NCBI RefSeq assembly: GCF_026967985.1
Contig: NZ_JAPVBJ010000001.1
Location: 248,001-312,000, forward strand
Source: Modestobacter sp. VKM Ac-2984
GTDB lineage: Bacteria; Actinomycetota; Actinomycetes; Mycobacteriales; Geodermatophilaceae
DNA: 64,000 nt
Direction: 5' to 3'
The notes beneath the pieces are model-generated. The model did not search any database and was not told the DNA's origin. It saw only the letters and a list, made by a program, of their open reading frames with translations. Positions 32,821-40,418 of this stretch are shown piece after piece. Numbering within the stretch: the first letter of the stretch is position 1; each line of letters starts with the position of its first letter. The position numbers and the translations under genes were made by a program.

Positions 32821-33438
32821 ATGGCCGCCCCGATCAGCGACGCCGTCGTCGTCGACGTCCTCCGCCGTGTCGACCGTGGGCTGAACCCGCTCGCCCAGCG
32901 GCTGGGGCGCCCGCCGCGGCTGTCCCCGGCCGAGCGGGCCGCCTGGTGGGCCGACCAGGTCAGCCGGGTGGCCGCCGGCGTCTCGGCCGCGCCGCGCTTC
33001 GCCGGCAAGCTGGCCGACCTGCTGCCGCTGCAGAACACCGTCGGCTCGGCGGTGCAGGCCCTCGTCGTCCTCGGCGTGGCCGGGGAGCACGACCTCGACC
33101 GTCCCGCGGACCGGGTGTCGCTGCTCGCCCGGGTGCTGCTGGACCGCGATCTGCCGGCCGACCGGGTCCAGCCGCTGCTGGACCGCACCCGCGGGGTCTA
33201 CGTCGACGAGGCGCTGGGCGAGGACCGCTCCGGGGCGCGGGGCGTCGCGCGCAGCCTGTGGCGGGCCGCCCGGCTGCTCAGCCGGATCGACGACGCCCTG
33301 GACGCCCGGCCGAAGGGGAAGCTCCGGCACCGGGCGCTGGCCCAGTTCCCGGTCGTCGGGGTCGCCGGTGGCTACGCGGCCGAACGGCAGGGGCTGCGGC
33401 GGGCGGCGCTGGAGGCCGAGGAGCTGCTGTCCCGCTGA
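32821..33438 (+). CDS. Conserved hypothetical alpha-helical protein
   Basis: 205 residues, soluble and mainly helical. Visible segments include LSPAERAAWWADQVSRVAAG, ADLLPLQNTVGSAVQALVVLG and a basic C-terminal half with PKGKLRHRALAQFPVVGVAGGY. No cysteine, signal or recognised catalytic motif. The ATG at 32821 starts a frame with strong actinobacterial codon bias that ends 3 bp before the convergent metF stop. Not recognised; similar proteins are likely annotated as hypothetical or EcsC-like, which I cannot verify. Confidence 0.75.
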   Translation: MAAPISDAVVVDVLRRVDRGLNPLAQRLGRPPRLSPAERAAWWADQVSRVAAGVSAAPRFAGKLADLLPLQNTVGSAVQALVVLGVAGEHDLDRPADRVSLLARVLLDRDLPADRVQPLLDRTRGVYVDEALGEDRSGARGVARSLWRAARLLSRIDDALDARPKGKLRHRALAQFPVVGVAGGYAAERQGLRRAALEAEELLSR

Positions 33439-33441
33439 ACC

Positions 33442-34341
33442 TCAGGCCGCCGGCACGCCGGCCAGGTTGGCGTACACCTCACGCGTGGCCGTCGAGCGGT
33501 TCATGGTGATGAAGTGGATGCCGGGGACGCCCTCGTCCAGCAGCTGGCGGCACATCTGGGTGGCCACCTCGACACCGAGCGCTCGCACCGCGCGCTTGTC
33601 CTCGGGGCGGTCGCCGTCCAGCGCGGCGAACCGCTCGGCCAGGTCCGCCGGGAACGCCTGCCCGGACAGCTGCACGATCCGGGTGATCTGCCGGGCGTTG
33701 GTCACCGGCATCACCCCGGCGAGGACCGGCACGTCGCAGCCGCGGGCCGCGACCCGGTCCCGCAGCCGCAGGTAGTCCTCGACCCGGAAGAACATCTGGG
33801 TGATGGCGAAGTCGGCACCGGCCCGGCACTTCGCGACGAACATGTCGGTGTCGGTGTCGAAGTCCGCCGAGCGGGGGTGCCGCTCGGGGAAGGCGGCCAC
33901 GCCCACGGAGAAGTCGCCGATGCCCTTGATCAGCTCGACCAGCTCGGCGGCGTACCGGAGGCCCTGCGGGTGGGCCACCCACTCCCCCTGCGGGTCGGCA
34001 CCCGGCGGGTCGCCGCGCAACGCGAGCAGGTTCCGCACGCCCGCGGCCGCGAGCCGGCTCACCACGTGCCGGAGCTCGGCGACGCTGTGGTCGACCGCGG
34101 TCAGGTGGGCCATCGGGAGCATGGTGGTGTCGGTGGCGATGCGCTCGGTCACCGACACGGTGCCCTCGCGGGTCGACCCGCCGGCGCCGTAGGTAACCGA
34201 CACGAAGGAGGGCCGCAGCTGCTCCAGCTGGCGCAGCGCCGTCCACAGCTGGGTCTCCGCCGCCGCGTCACGCGGGGGGAAGAACTCGAACGACCAGGTG
34301 GGCCGCTCGGTCTGGAGCAGCTCGCGCACGGTGCCGGTCAT
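33442..34341 (-). CDS. metF: Methylenetetrahydrofolate reductase
   Basis: 299 residues, FAD-dependent TIM barrel that reduces 5,10-methylene-THF to 5-methyl-THF for methionine synthesis. Signatures: [11 protein letters not shown] (with the catalytic Glu), [59 protein letters not shown] and the C-terminal [13 protein letters not shown] 34341 starts directly at the family N-terminus. It is divergent from the carotenoid crtE gene, as metF-like Rv2172c is from idsA2 in M. tuberculosis (from memory). Confidence 0.95.
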   Translation of the reverse strand: MTGTVRELLQTERPTWSFEFFPPRDAAAETQLWTALRQLEQLRPSFVSVTYGAGGSTREGTVSVTERIATDTTMLPMAHLTAVDHSVAELRHVVSRLAAAGVRNLLALRGDPPGADPQGEWVAHPQGLRYAAELVELIKGIGDFSVGVAAFPERHPRSADFDTDTDMFVAKCRAGADFAITQMFFRVEDYLRLRDRVAARGCDVPVLAGVMPVTNARQITRIVQLSGQAFPADLAERFAALDGDRPEDKRAVRALGVEVATQMCRQLLDEGVPGIHFITMNRSTATREVYANLAGVPAA

Positions 34342-34509
34342 GGCAGGCGAGCCTACGTGCGCGCGGGTCACCGGCCGTGCACCGACCGCCGCAGGGGGCG
34401 TCCCGGCCGGGTGCATCCACCGGCGGGGTCGAGACAGAAGCAACCCCGGACGGCGCACGGACGGCCCGCGACACGGCGGGCCGGCGAGGCCGGCAGAGGA
34501 GGAGGCCCA

Positions 34510-35709
34510 GTGGAGACGACGGCCGCACCAGCCAGGGTGAACGGGCAACGTCGGATCACGGCGGGCGATACTGGCCCGGTGACCGCCGGGACCCAACGCC
34601 GCCAGCCGCCCGTCCGGGGCCCGGTCCAGCCGGGGGCCGCCGACGAGGAGCGGGTCCGCGCGGCGGTCGCCGCCGCGCTGGCCGGGTTCCTGGCCGAGCA
34701 GCGGCAGACGCTGGCTGCGATGGACGACTCGCTCGTCCCGGTCGTCGACGAGGTCCGCGCCCTGGCCGAGGGCGGGAAGCGGCTGCGGCCGCTGTTCGCC
34801 TACTGGGGCTGGCGCGGGGCCACGGCCGGTGCGGCCGGCGTCGCCGAGGCCGACGCCGACGTGCTGCGCGCCGTCGCCGCGGTGGAGTTCGTGCACGCCA
34901 GCGCGCTGGTCCACGACGACGTGATGGACGGCGCACTGACCCGCCGCGGCCGCCCGGCGACCCACATCGGCTTCGCGACCCGGCACGTCGACGACGGCCT
35001 GAACGGCGACGCCACCGGTTTCGGCGTGGGGGCCGCGATCCTCGTCGGCGACCTGGCCCTGGTCTGGTCCGACGAGCTGCTGCGCCGGTCGGGCATCTCC
35101 GCGCCGGCGCTGGCCCGGGCCCGGGGGGTCTGGGACACCATGCGCACCGAGGTCACCGCCGGGCAGTACCTGGACCTGCTGCGCGCCGCCGGTGGGCTGC
35201 CCGGGCCCGGGGGCGCCCTGACCGTGGCCCGGTACAAGAGCGCCGGCTACACGGTGCAGCGGCCGCTGCAGCTCGGCGCCGCGATCGCCGGTGCCGGCCC
35301 CGACGTCAGCGAGGCCTACACCGCCATCGGCCTGCCGCTCGGCGAGGCCTTCCAGCTCCGCGACGACGTGCTCGGCGTCTTCGGCGACCCCGCCGTCACC
35401 GGCAAGTCCGTCGACGACGACCTGCGCGAGGGCAAGCAGACCCTGCTGATCGCGCTGGCCGAGGAGCGGGCCGGCGAGGCCGGCCTGCGGCTGTTGACCA
35501 GGGCGCTCGGCGACCCGGACGCCGGTCCGGAGCAGCTGGCCGCGCTGCGCACCCTGCTGGAGGAGACCGGCGCCCGCAGCCGGGTGGAGGAGCGGATCGC
35601 CGACCGGACGGCCGTGGCCCGCGCGGCCATCGCGGCGGCACCCATCAGCGACGAGGCGCGCGCCGCGCTGGACGCCCTCGCCGTGGCCGCCACCATCCGA
35701 ACCGCGTGA
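34510..35709 (+). CDS. crtE: Geranylgeranyl diphosphate synthase (polyprenyl synthetase)
   Basis: 399 residues. The first aspartate-rich motif is [16 protein letters not shown] (D136, D137, D140) and the second [12 protein letters not shown] (D285, D286). [12 protein letters not shown] is the diphosphate-binding GGKxxRP region. It makes the C20 precursor for phytoene. GTG 34510 is selected because GAGGAGGAGG lies immediately upstream; it adds an N-terminal extension before the fold. The stop overlaps crtI (GTGA), giving the order crtE-crtI-crtB. Chain length is inferred from the carotenoid context; idsA2-type enzymes are the closest remembered relatives. Confidence 0.92.
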   Translation: METTAAPARVNGQRRITAGDTGPVTAGTQRRQPPVRGPVQPGAADEERVRAAVAAALAGFLAEQRQTLAAMDDSLVPVVDEVRALAEGGKRLRPLFAYWGWRGATAGAAGVAEADADVLRAVAAVEFVHASALVHDDVMDGALTRRGRPATHIGFATRHVDDGLNGDATGFGVGAAILVGDLALVWSDELLRRSGISAPALARARGVWDTMRTEVTAGQYLDLLRAAGGLPGPGGALTVARYKSAGYTVQRPLQLGAAIAGAGPDVSEAYTAIGLPLGEAFQLRDDVLGVFGDPAVTGKSVDDDLREGKQTLLIALAEERAGEAGLRLLTRALGDPDAGPEQLAALRTLLEETGARSRVEERIADRTAVARAAIAAAPISDEARAALDALAVAATIRTA

Positions 35710-37208
35710 GGACGACCCTGCGCACCGTCCCCGGGCGCACCGACCGGATCGTGGTGATCGGGGCCGGCCTGGCCGGCCTGTCCGCGGCGTTGCGGCTGCG
35801 CGGCGCCGGACGCGAGGTCACCGTCGTCGACCGCTGCCCCGGCCCCGGCGGGCGGGCCGGCCGGGTCGAGCGCTCCGGGTACGCCCTGGACACCGGCCCC
35901 TCGGTGTTCACCGCCCCCGAGCTGGTCGCCGACGCCTTCGCCGCGGTCGGCGAGACGATGTCCGACCGGCTGACCCTCACCGCCCTGGACACCACCTACC
36001 GCGCCCAGTTCGCCGACGGGTCGCACCTGGACGTGCACGCCGACCGGACCGCCTTCGCCGCCGAGGTCGAGCGGCTGTGCGGCGCCGGCGAGGCCGCGGC
36101 CCTGCTCCGCTACCTCGACGACCTCGCCGAGCTCTACGAGCTGCAGCTGCGGACCTTTATCGACCGCAACCTGGACTCCCCGCTGGACCTGCTGGGCCCC
36201 GAGCTGCTGTCCCTGGTCCGCCGCGGCGGGTTCCGCCGGCTGTCCAAGCACGTCGAAGCGGCGTTCACCGACGACCGGCTGCGCCGGCTGTTCAGCTTCC
36301 AGGCGCTCTACGCCGGGGTCTCCCCGTTCCGGGCGATCGCCGCCTACGCGGTCATCGCCCAGCTCGACATCGGGGCCGGCGTCTGGCACCCGCAGGGCGG
36401 GATCGGCGCCGTCCCCCGGGCGATGGCCGCGGCCGCCGCCGACGCCGGGGTGGAGTTCCGGTACGGCACCGAGGTGGCCGAGCTGGAGCTGGCCGGCGGC
36501 CGGGTCACCGGGGTGGCGCTCGAGGGCGGGGACCTGCTGCCCGCCGACGCCGTGGTGGTCACCGCCGACGCCCCGCACCGGCTGGTGCCCGGGCTGCGCG
36601 GGCCACGGCGCCCGGTCTACTCACCGTCCTGCGTGGCACTGCACGTGGGGGTGCGGGCCGAGCTGCCCGGCCAGGCGCACCACACGATCAGCTTCGGCGC
36701 GGCCTGGGAGCAGGTCTTCGCCGAGCTCACCCGCGACGGCCGCCCGATGAGCGACCCGAGCCTGCTGATCAGCATGCCCTCGGTGACCGACCGCTCGCTC
36801 GCGCCCGAGGGCGGCCAGGTGCTCAGCGTCGTCGCCCCGACCCCGAACCTGGACCCGCGCAGCGGCGGCAACCCCGACCTGGACTGGCCGGCGCTGGCCC
36901 CCCGCTACCGCGAGGAGCTGCTGGCCACCCTGGAGACGCGCGGCTGGACCGGGATCGGCGGGTCGATCGAGGTCGAGGAGCTGCTCACCCCGGTCGACTG
37001 GGCCGCCCAGGGCATGGCCGCGGGCACCCCGTTCGCGCTGGCGCACACCTTCGGGCAGACCGGGCCGTTCCGGCCGTCCACCCTCCCCCGCAGCGGGCCG
37101 CAGAACGTCGTCCTGGCCGGTTCGTCGGTCCAGCCCGGCGTCGGGGTGCCGATGGTGGTGATCAGCGGCCGGCTGGCCGCCGAGCGGATCACGGGGGCGC
37201 AGGGATGA
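35706..37208 (+). CDS. crtI: Phytoene desaturase
   Basis: 500 residues. N-terminal FAD motif [20 protein letters not shown] and [20 protein letters not shown] are classical Crt[21 protein letters not shown] and [17 protein letters not shown] occupy the middle, and [19 protein letters not shown] is the C-terminal FAD-binding block. It converts phytoene to lycopene or a partially desaturated intermediate. The GTG overlaps the crtE stop and the stop overlaps the crtB start, so the three are translationally coupled. A second, divergent desaturase-like gene lies at 25000. Confidence 0.95.
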   Translation: MRTTLRTVPGRTDRIVVIGAGLAGLSAALRLRGAGREVTVVDRCPGPGGRAGRVERSGYALDTGPSVFTAPELVADAFAAVGETMSDRLTLTALDTTYRAQFADGSHLDVHADRTAFAAEVERLCGAGEAAALLRYLDDLAELYELQLRTFIDRNLDSPLDLLGPELLSLVRRGGFRRLSKHVEAAFTDDRLRRLFSFQALYAGVSPFRAIAAYAVIAQLDIGAGVWHPQGGIGAVPRAMAAAAADAGVEFRYGTEVAELELAGGRVTGVALEGGDLLPADAVVVTADAPHRLVPGLRGPRRPVYSPSCVALHVGVRAELPGQAHHTISFGAAWEQVFAELTRDGRPMSDPSLLISMPSVTDRSLAPEGGQVLSVVAPTPNLDPRSGGNPDLDWPALAPRYREELLATLETRGWTGIGGSIEVEELLTPVDWAAQGMAAGTPFALAHTFGQTGPFRPSTLPRSGPQNVVLAGSSVQPGVGVPMVVISGRLAAERITGAQG

Positions 37209-38167
37209 CCACCGCACCGCCGCCCACCCGGGTACAGCAACAGGCCCGGCTGGACGCCGCCTACGCCGTGTGCCGCGGGATCGCCGCCGAGCACGGCAAG
37301 TCCTACTTCCTGGCCACCCGACTGCTCACCCCGGACCGCCGGGCCGCGATCCACGCGCTGTACGCGGCCGCCCGGGTGGCCGACGACATCGTCGACGTCG
37401 GCGCCGACCTGCCCGGCCGGGACCCCGAGGGCGAGCTGCTGGCCTGGTCGAAGGCGGCGCTGGAGGAGGTCGAGGCCGGCTGGTCCGACGACCCGGTGCG
37501 GCTGGCGCTGGTGCACACCTACCGCCGCTACGACATCCCGATGGAGCACCTGGTCGACTTCCTGGCCGCGATGACCAGCGATCTCGACGTCAGCGGCTAC
37601 GCCGACCTGGCCGCGCTGGACCGGTACATGTGGGGCTCGGCCTCGGTGATCGGCCTGCAGGTGCTACCAGTGCTGGGCACCGCCCCCGGGGTCGCCCGGG
37701 AGGAGGCCGCACCGCACGCGATCGCGCTGGGCGAGGCGTTCCAGCTGACCAACTTCCTACGCGACGTCGCCGAGGACGTCGACCGCGGCCGGGTGTACCT
37801 GCCGGCGGACCTGATGGCCGCGCACGGGGTCACCCGGGAGCAGCTGGCCGCCAAGCGGCACTCCCCCGGCTTCGCCGAGCTGATGCGGGAGATGATCGCG
37901 GTCACCCGGCGCCGCTACGACGACGCGGCACCGGGCACCCCGATGCTGGCCCGCGAGTCCCGGGACTGCGTGCGCGCGGCCACCGCCCTCTACGGCGGGA
38001 TCCTCACCGAGATCGAGCGCGCCGACTACCGGGTGCTGGACCGCCGGGTGCGGGTGTCCAGGCCGCGGCGTCTGGCCGTGTTCGCCCGCCGGTTGACCGC
38101 CGCCCAGCTGGCCAGGGTCAGCAGCACCAGGGCGAAGCCGAACAGCAGGTCCTCGACCGGGGCGTAG
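37205..38167 (+). CDS. crtB: Phytoene synthase
   Basis: 320 residues. It condenses two GGPP to phytoene. The aspartate motifs are DDIVD (60-64) and RDVAEDVDRGRVYLP (D187, D191), and YFLATRLLTPDRRAAIHALYA and GEAFQLTNFLR are standard. The last about 40 residues, after RVSRPRRLAVFARRL, are basic and not typical of the family; they are encoded where the gene runs 142 bp into the convergent crtYd gene. It ends with TAG, with no plausible read-through product. Function is secure; the C-terminal tail is odd. Confidence 0.94.
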   Translation: MTTAPPPTRVQQQARLDAAYAVCRGIAAEHGKSYFLATRLLTPDRRAAIHALYAAARVADDIVDVGADLPGRDPEGELLAWSKAALEEVEAGWSDDPVRLALVHTYRRYDIPMEHLVDFLAAMTSDLDVSGYADLAALDRYMWGSASVIGLQVLPVLGTAPGVAREEAAPHAIALGEAFQLTNFLRDVAEDVDRGRVYLPADLMAAHGVTREQLAAKRHSPGFAELMREMIAVTRRRYDDAAPGTPMLARESRDCVRAATALYGGILTEIERADYRVLDRRVRVSRPRRLAVFARRLTAAQLARVSSTRAKPNSRSSTGA

Positions 38168-38373
38168 GCGATCCGCGGCCCCCAGATGGCCGCCGGGTCG
38201 TAGGTGACCACGTCGAGCCCGGTGAGCACGCCGTTCATCAGCAGCTGGAAGGTGATGATGATCGCGTAGGCCACCCAGAACACCGGCCGGGTCACCATCC
38301 GGGTGCGCAGCACCGCCAGGTCGATCACCAGGACGGCGACCAGCACGACCACCGCGATCGTCGAGTACGTCAT
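38026..38373 (-). CDS. crtYd: Lycopene cyclase subunit CrtYd
   Basis: 115-residue membrane protein with three helices: STIAVVVLVAVLVIDLAVL, VFWVAYAIIITFQLLMNGVL and FGFALVLLTLASWAAV. GPRIAYAPVEDLLFGFA contains the conserved PVED motif of heterodimeric lycopene cyclases. The ATG overlaps the crtYc stop. The final about 20 residues (NRRANTARRRGLDTRTRR) are basic and lie wholly within the antisense overlap with crtB. Together with CrtYc it should cyclise lycopene ends; beta specificity is assumed. Confidence 0.9.
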   Translation of the reverse strand: MTYSTIAVVVLVAVLVIDLAVLRTRMVTRPVFWVAYAIIITFQLLMNGVLTGLDVVTYDPAAIWGPRIAYAPVEDLLFGFALVLLTLASWAAVNRRANTARRRGLDTRTRRSSTR

Positions 38374-38735
38374 CGCCGCCCCACCTCCTCGCTCGGGAGG
38401 GCCTCCTCGGCCGGGTAGCCGGCGTCCCAGCCGGTCACCTTCCGGACCGCCTCCAGCGCCAGCACCGCGCACAGCGGGACGACGAGGAAGAAGAGCACCT
38501 CCTCCACCGGGATCCCCCCGGGCAGCCGGACGTCGATGGTCCGGGTGCTGCTGTAGTCCCAGTGCCCGGCGGAGATGGCGTAGAGCACCCAGGTCAGGAA
38601 GACCACCAGCTCGGGCACGACCGCCAGCAGCAGCCGGCGCCAGCGCGCGTAGACCCGGACGCCGAGCAGCAGCTCCAGCGGTGCAGTCACGACCAGGCAG
38701 CCGACCAGCAGCGCAAGGTAGGTCAGGTGCCCCAT
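38370..38735 (-). CDS. crtYc: Lycopene cyclase subunit CrtYc
   Basis: 121 residues, three helices. The N-terminus GHLTYLALLVGCLVVTAPLE and the motif GGIPVEEVLFFLVVPL (with PVEE) are diagnostic for the CrtYc half of the heterodimeric cyclase. It begins 10 bp after the Rv2175c-like gene stop on the same strand and overlaps crtYd by 4 bp, so it may be co-transcribed from the palindromic promoter at 39066-39086. Relatives in corynebacteria make epsilon ends; here the ring type is not determined. Confidence 0.9.
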   Translation of the reverse strand: MGHLTYLALLVGCLVVTAPLELLLGVRVYARWRRLLLAVVPELVVFLTWVLYAISAGHWDYSSTRTIDVRLPGGIPVEEVLFFLVVPLCAVLALEAVRKVTGWDAGYPAEEALPSEEVGRR

Positions 38736-38745
38736 CGGCGGGCGG

Positions 38746-39069
38746 CTACAGCGCCAGGGCCTGGGCCCGGCGGGTGACCTCGGTGTGCCGGTCGTCCCGC
38801 AGGGCCTGCACCGGCGTGCCCGGCAGCGAGTCGTCCTCGCGGAACAGCCACTCGAAGGCCTCCTCGTCGGTGAACCGGCCGTCGTAGAGCACCGTGAGCA
38901 GGCCGGGCAGGTGCTTGAGGATGACCCCGTCCTGCACGAAGTCCACCGGGATCTTGCTGTTGCCGCTGCCGGGCACGGCCATGAGCTTCCGCTCGGCGAT
39001 CAGCTGACGGACCTTGTTCGTCGAGACGCCGAGCTGCTCGGCGACCTCCGCGGGGGTGTACGTGTCCAT
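38746..39069 (-). CDS. Rv2175c-like winged helix DNA-binding protein
   Basis: 107 residues. The N-terminal HTH reads YTPAEVAEQLGVSTNKVRQLIAERKL, followed by PVDFVQDG, HLPGLLTVLYDGRFTDEEAFEWLF. This matches Rv2175c of M. tuberculosis, a DNA-binding substrate of kinase PknL whose DNA binding is controlled by N-terminal Thr phosphorylation. The N-terminal MDTYTP provides Thr residues here too. A PknL-like kinase is encoded 1.35 kb away. Start at ATG 39069 sits inside a palindrome shared with the divergent gene, which this protein might bind. Confidence 0.88.
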   Translation of the reverse strand: MDTYTPAEVAEQLGVSTNKVRQLIAERKLMAVPGSGNSKIPVDFVQDGVILKHLPGLLTVLYDGRFTDEEAFEWLFREDDSLPGTPVQALRDDRHTEVTRRAQALAL

Positions 39070-39086
39070 AGGCTGCCAGCCTATGG
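39066..39086. promoter_or_regulatory. Palindrome spanning both divergent start codons; likely leaderless twin promoter
   Basis: CCATAGGCT (39066-39074), GCC, AGCCTATGG (39078-39086). The two ATGs (39069-39067 minus, 39083-39085 plus) are only 13 bp apart and sit symmetrically at the ends. Each strand carries TAGGCT, a TANNNT-type -10, 8 nt before its ATG, which would place transcription starts at the start codons. The same palindrome is a good operator for a dimeric regulator. Confidence 0.6.
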
Positions 39087-40237
39087 CGCACAGTGCAGCC
39101 CCGGCGAACGGTCCCCGACTCAGCCAGCCGCAGCGGAGCAGCGATGCCCCGGCCGTCCCGGACGAACCCGGCCGCGAGCCGCCGTACCTGGACCTCGACG
39201 CGCTCGCCGAGCGGGCCAGGCAGCTGTTGCCGGCCGACGTCGCCGACTACTACGCCGGCGGCGCCGGCACCGAGACGACCCTGGCCGAGGCGCCGGCCGC
39301 CTGGCGGGCGTGGCGGCTGCGCCCCCGGGTGCTGCGGGGGATCGCGAGCCCGCAGCTGGGCACCACGCTGCTGGGCGCGGAGGTGGCCACCCCGATCGGG
39401 GTCGCCCCGTGGGCCTACCAGGCGATGGCGCACCCGGACGGCGAGCTGGCCACGGCCCGCGGCGCGGCCACGACCGGCGCGCTGATGACCGTGTCGACCA
39501 GCGCGACGACCTCGCTGGAGGAGGTCGCCGCCGCCCGCCCGGCCGGGCCCCGCTGGTTCCAGCTCTACCGGCTGCACTCCCCCGCCCACACCGACGACCT
39601 GGCCCGCCGCGCCGGGCAGGCGGGCTACGGCGCGCTCGTGCTCACCGTCGACCTGCCGGTGCTCGGTCGCCGGCACCGCGACCTGCGGCACGACTTCGCG
39701 CTGCCCGCGGGGCTCCGGCTGGCCAACCACCCGCCCGTGACGGGGCCCCAGCCGCCGCTGGCGGCCGCCGAGACGCCGACCTGGACCTTCGCCGACATCG
39801 GCCGGTTCGCCGACGTCTCCGGGCTGCCGGTGGTGGTCAAGGGGGTGCTGCGCGGCGACGACGCGGCCTGCTGCGTGGCCGCCGGGGCCGCGGCGGTGTG
39901 GGTCTCCACGCACGGTGGGCGGCAGGCCGACCCGGCGGTCGCCAGCGCCGAGGCGCTGCCGGAGGTGGTCGAGGCGGTCGGGGACGAGGCCGAGGTCTAC
40001 GTCGACGGGGGCATCCGCACCGGGTCCGACGCCCTCACCGCCCTGGCGCTGGGCGCCCGGGCGGTCTTCCTCGGCCGGCCCACGGTGTGGGGGCTGGCCA
40101 CCGGGGGCGCCGACGGCGTGGCCCGGGTGATCAGCGGGCTGACCGAGGAGCTGGCCCACACCATGGCCCTGTGCGGAGTCGACGACGTGCGGGCGGTGCC
40201 GCGCGACACCGTCACCCGGCCGTGGCCCGGCCGGTGA
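39083..40237 (+). CDS. FMN-dependent alpha-hydroxy-acid oxidase
   Basis: 384 residues of the lactate/glycolate oxidase TIM-barrel family. YAGGAGTETTLAEAPAAWRAW opens the fold, VATPIGVAPWAYQAMAHPDGE binds FMN, WFQLYRLHSP follows, and catalytic His and Arg lie in WVSTHGGRQADPA. VYVDGGIRTGSDALTALALGARAVFLGRP is the phosphate-binding end. It oxidises a small 2-hydroxy acid with O2 or another acceptor; the substrate is unknown. ATG 39083 lies in the palindromic divergent promoter, so it is likely co-regulated with the Rv2175c-like protein. Confidence 0.88.
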   Translation: MAHSAAPANGPRLSQPQRSSDAPAVPDEPGREPPYLDLDALAERARQLLPADVADYYAGGAGTETTLAEAPAAWRAWRLRPRVLRGIASPQLGTTLLGAEVATPIGVAPWAYQAMAHPDGELATARGAATTGALMTVSTSATTSLEEVAAARPAGPRWFQLYRLHSPAHTDDLARRAGQAGYGALVLTVDLPVLGRRHRDLRHDFALPAGLRLANHPPVTGPQPPLAAAETPTWTFADIGRFADVSGLPVVVKGVLRGDDAACCVAAGAAAVWVSTHGGRQADPAVASAEALPEVVEAVGDEAEVYVDGGIRTGSDALTALALGARAVFLGRPTVWGLATGGADGVARVISGLTEELAHTMALCGVDDVRAVPRDTVTRPWPGR

Positions 40238-40332
40238 ACGACGGGTCGGCGCGCCGTCCGGGCACAGCCGCCCCACTGGCCACCGGCGCCCCGGACCGAC
40301 CACCTCGGGCGGCCCCACGCGTCCACCTGGTC

Positions 40333-40350
40333 ACTCCAGGTCCCTGGAGT
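40333..40350. promoter_or_regulatory. Palindrome between hydroxyacid oxidase and kinase genes
   Basis: ACTCCAGG-TC-CCTGGAGT, 8-bp arms (40333-40340, 40343-40350), nested within GGTCAC (40329-40334) and GTGACC (40358-40363). It lies about 95 bp after the oxidase stop and 69 bp before the kinase start. The 2-nt loop argues for a protein-binding site over a terminator, but neither is shown. Confidence 0.5.
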
Positions 40351-40405
40351 CCAGACCGTGACCTGCCAGCTCGCGTCGTTCGGGCCACGCACCCCGATCC
40401 GCTCC

Positions 40406-40411
40406 TAGACT
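40406..40411 (+). promoter_or_regulatory. Candidate -10 element of a leaderless kinase transcript
   Basis: TAGACT fits TANNNT and ends 7 nt before the GTG start of the kinase gene, so transcription would begin at or next to the start codon. There is no Shine-Dalgarno sequence in this interval, consistent with leaderless translation. Confidence 0.45.
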
Positions 40412-40418
40412 CGCCGGT

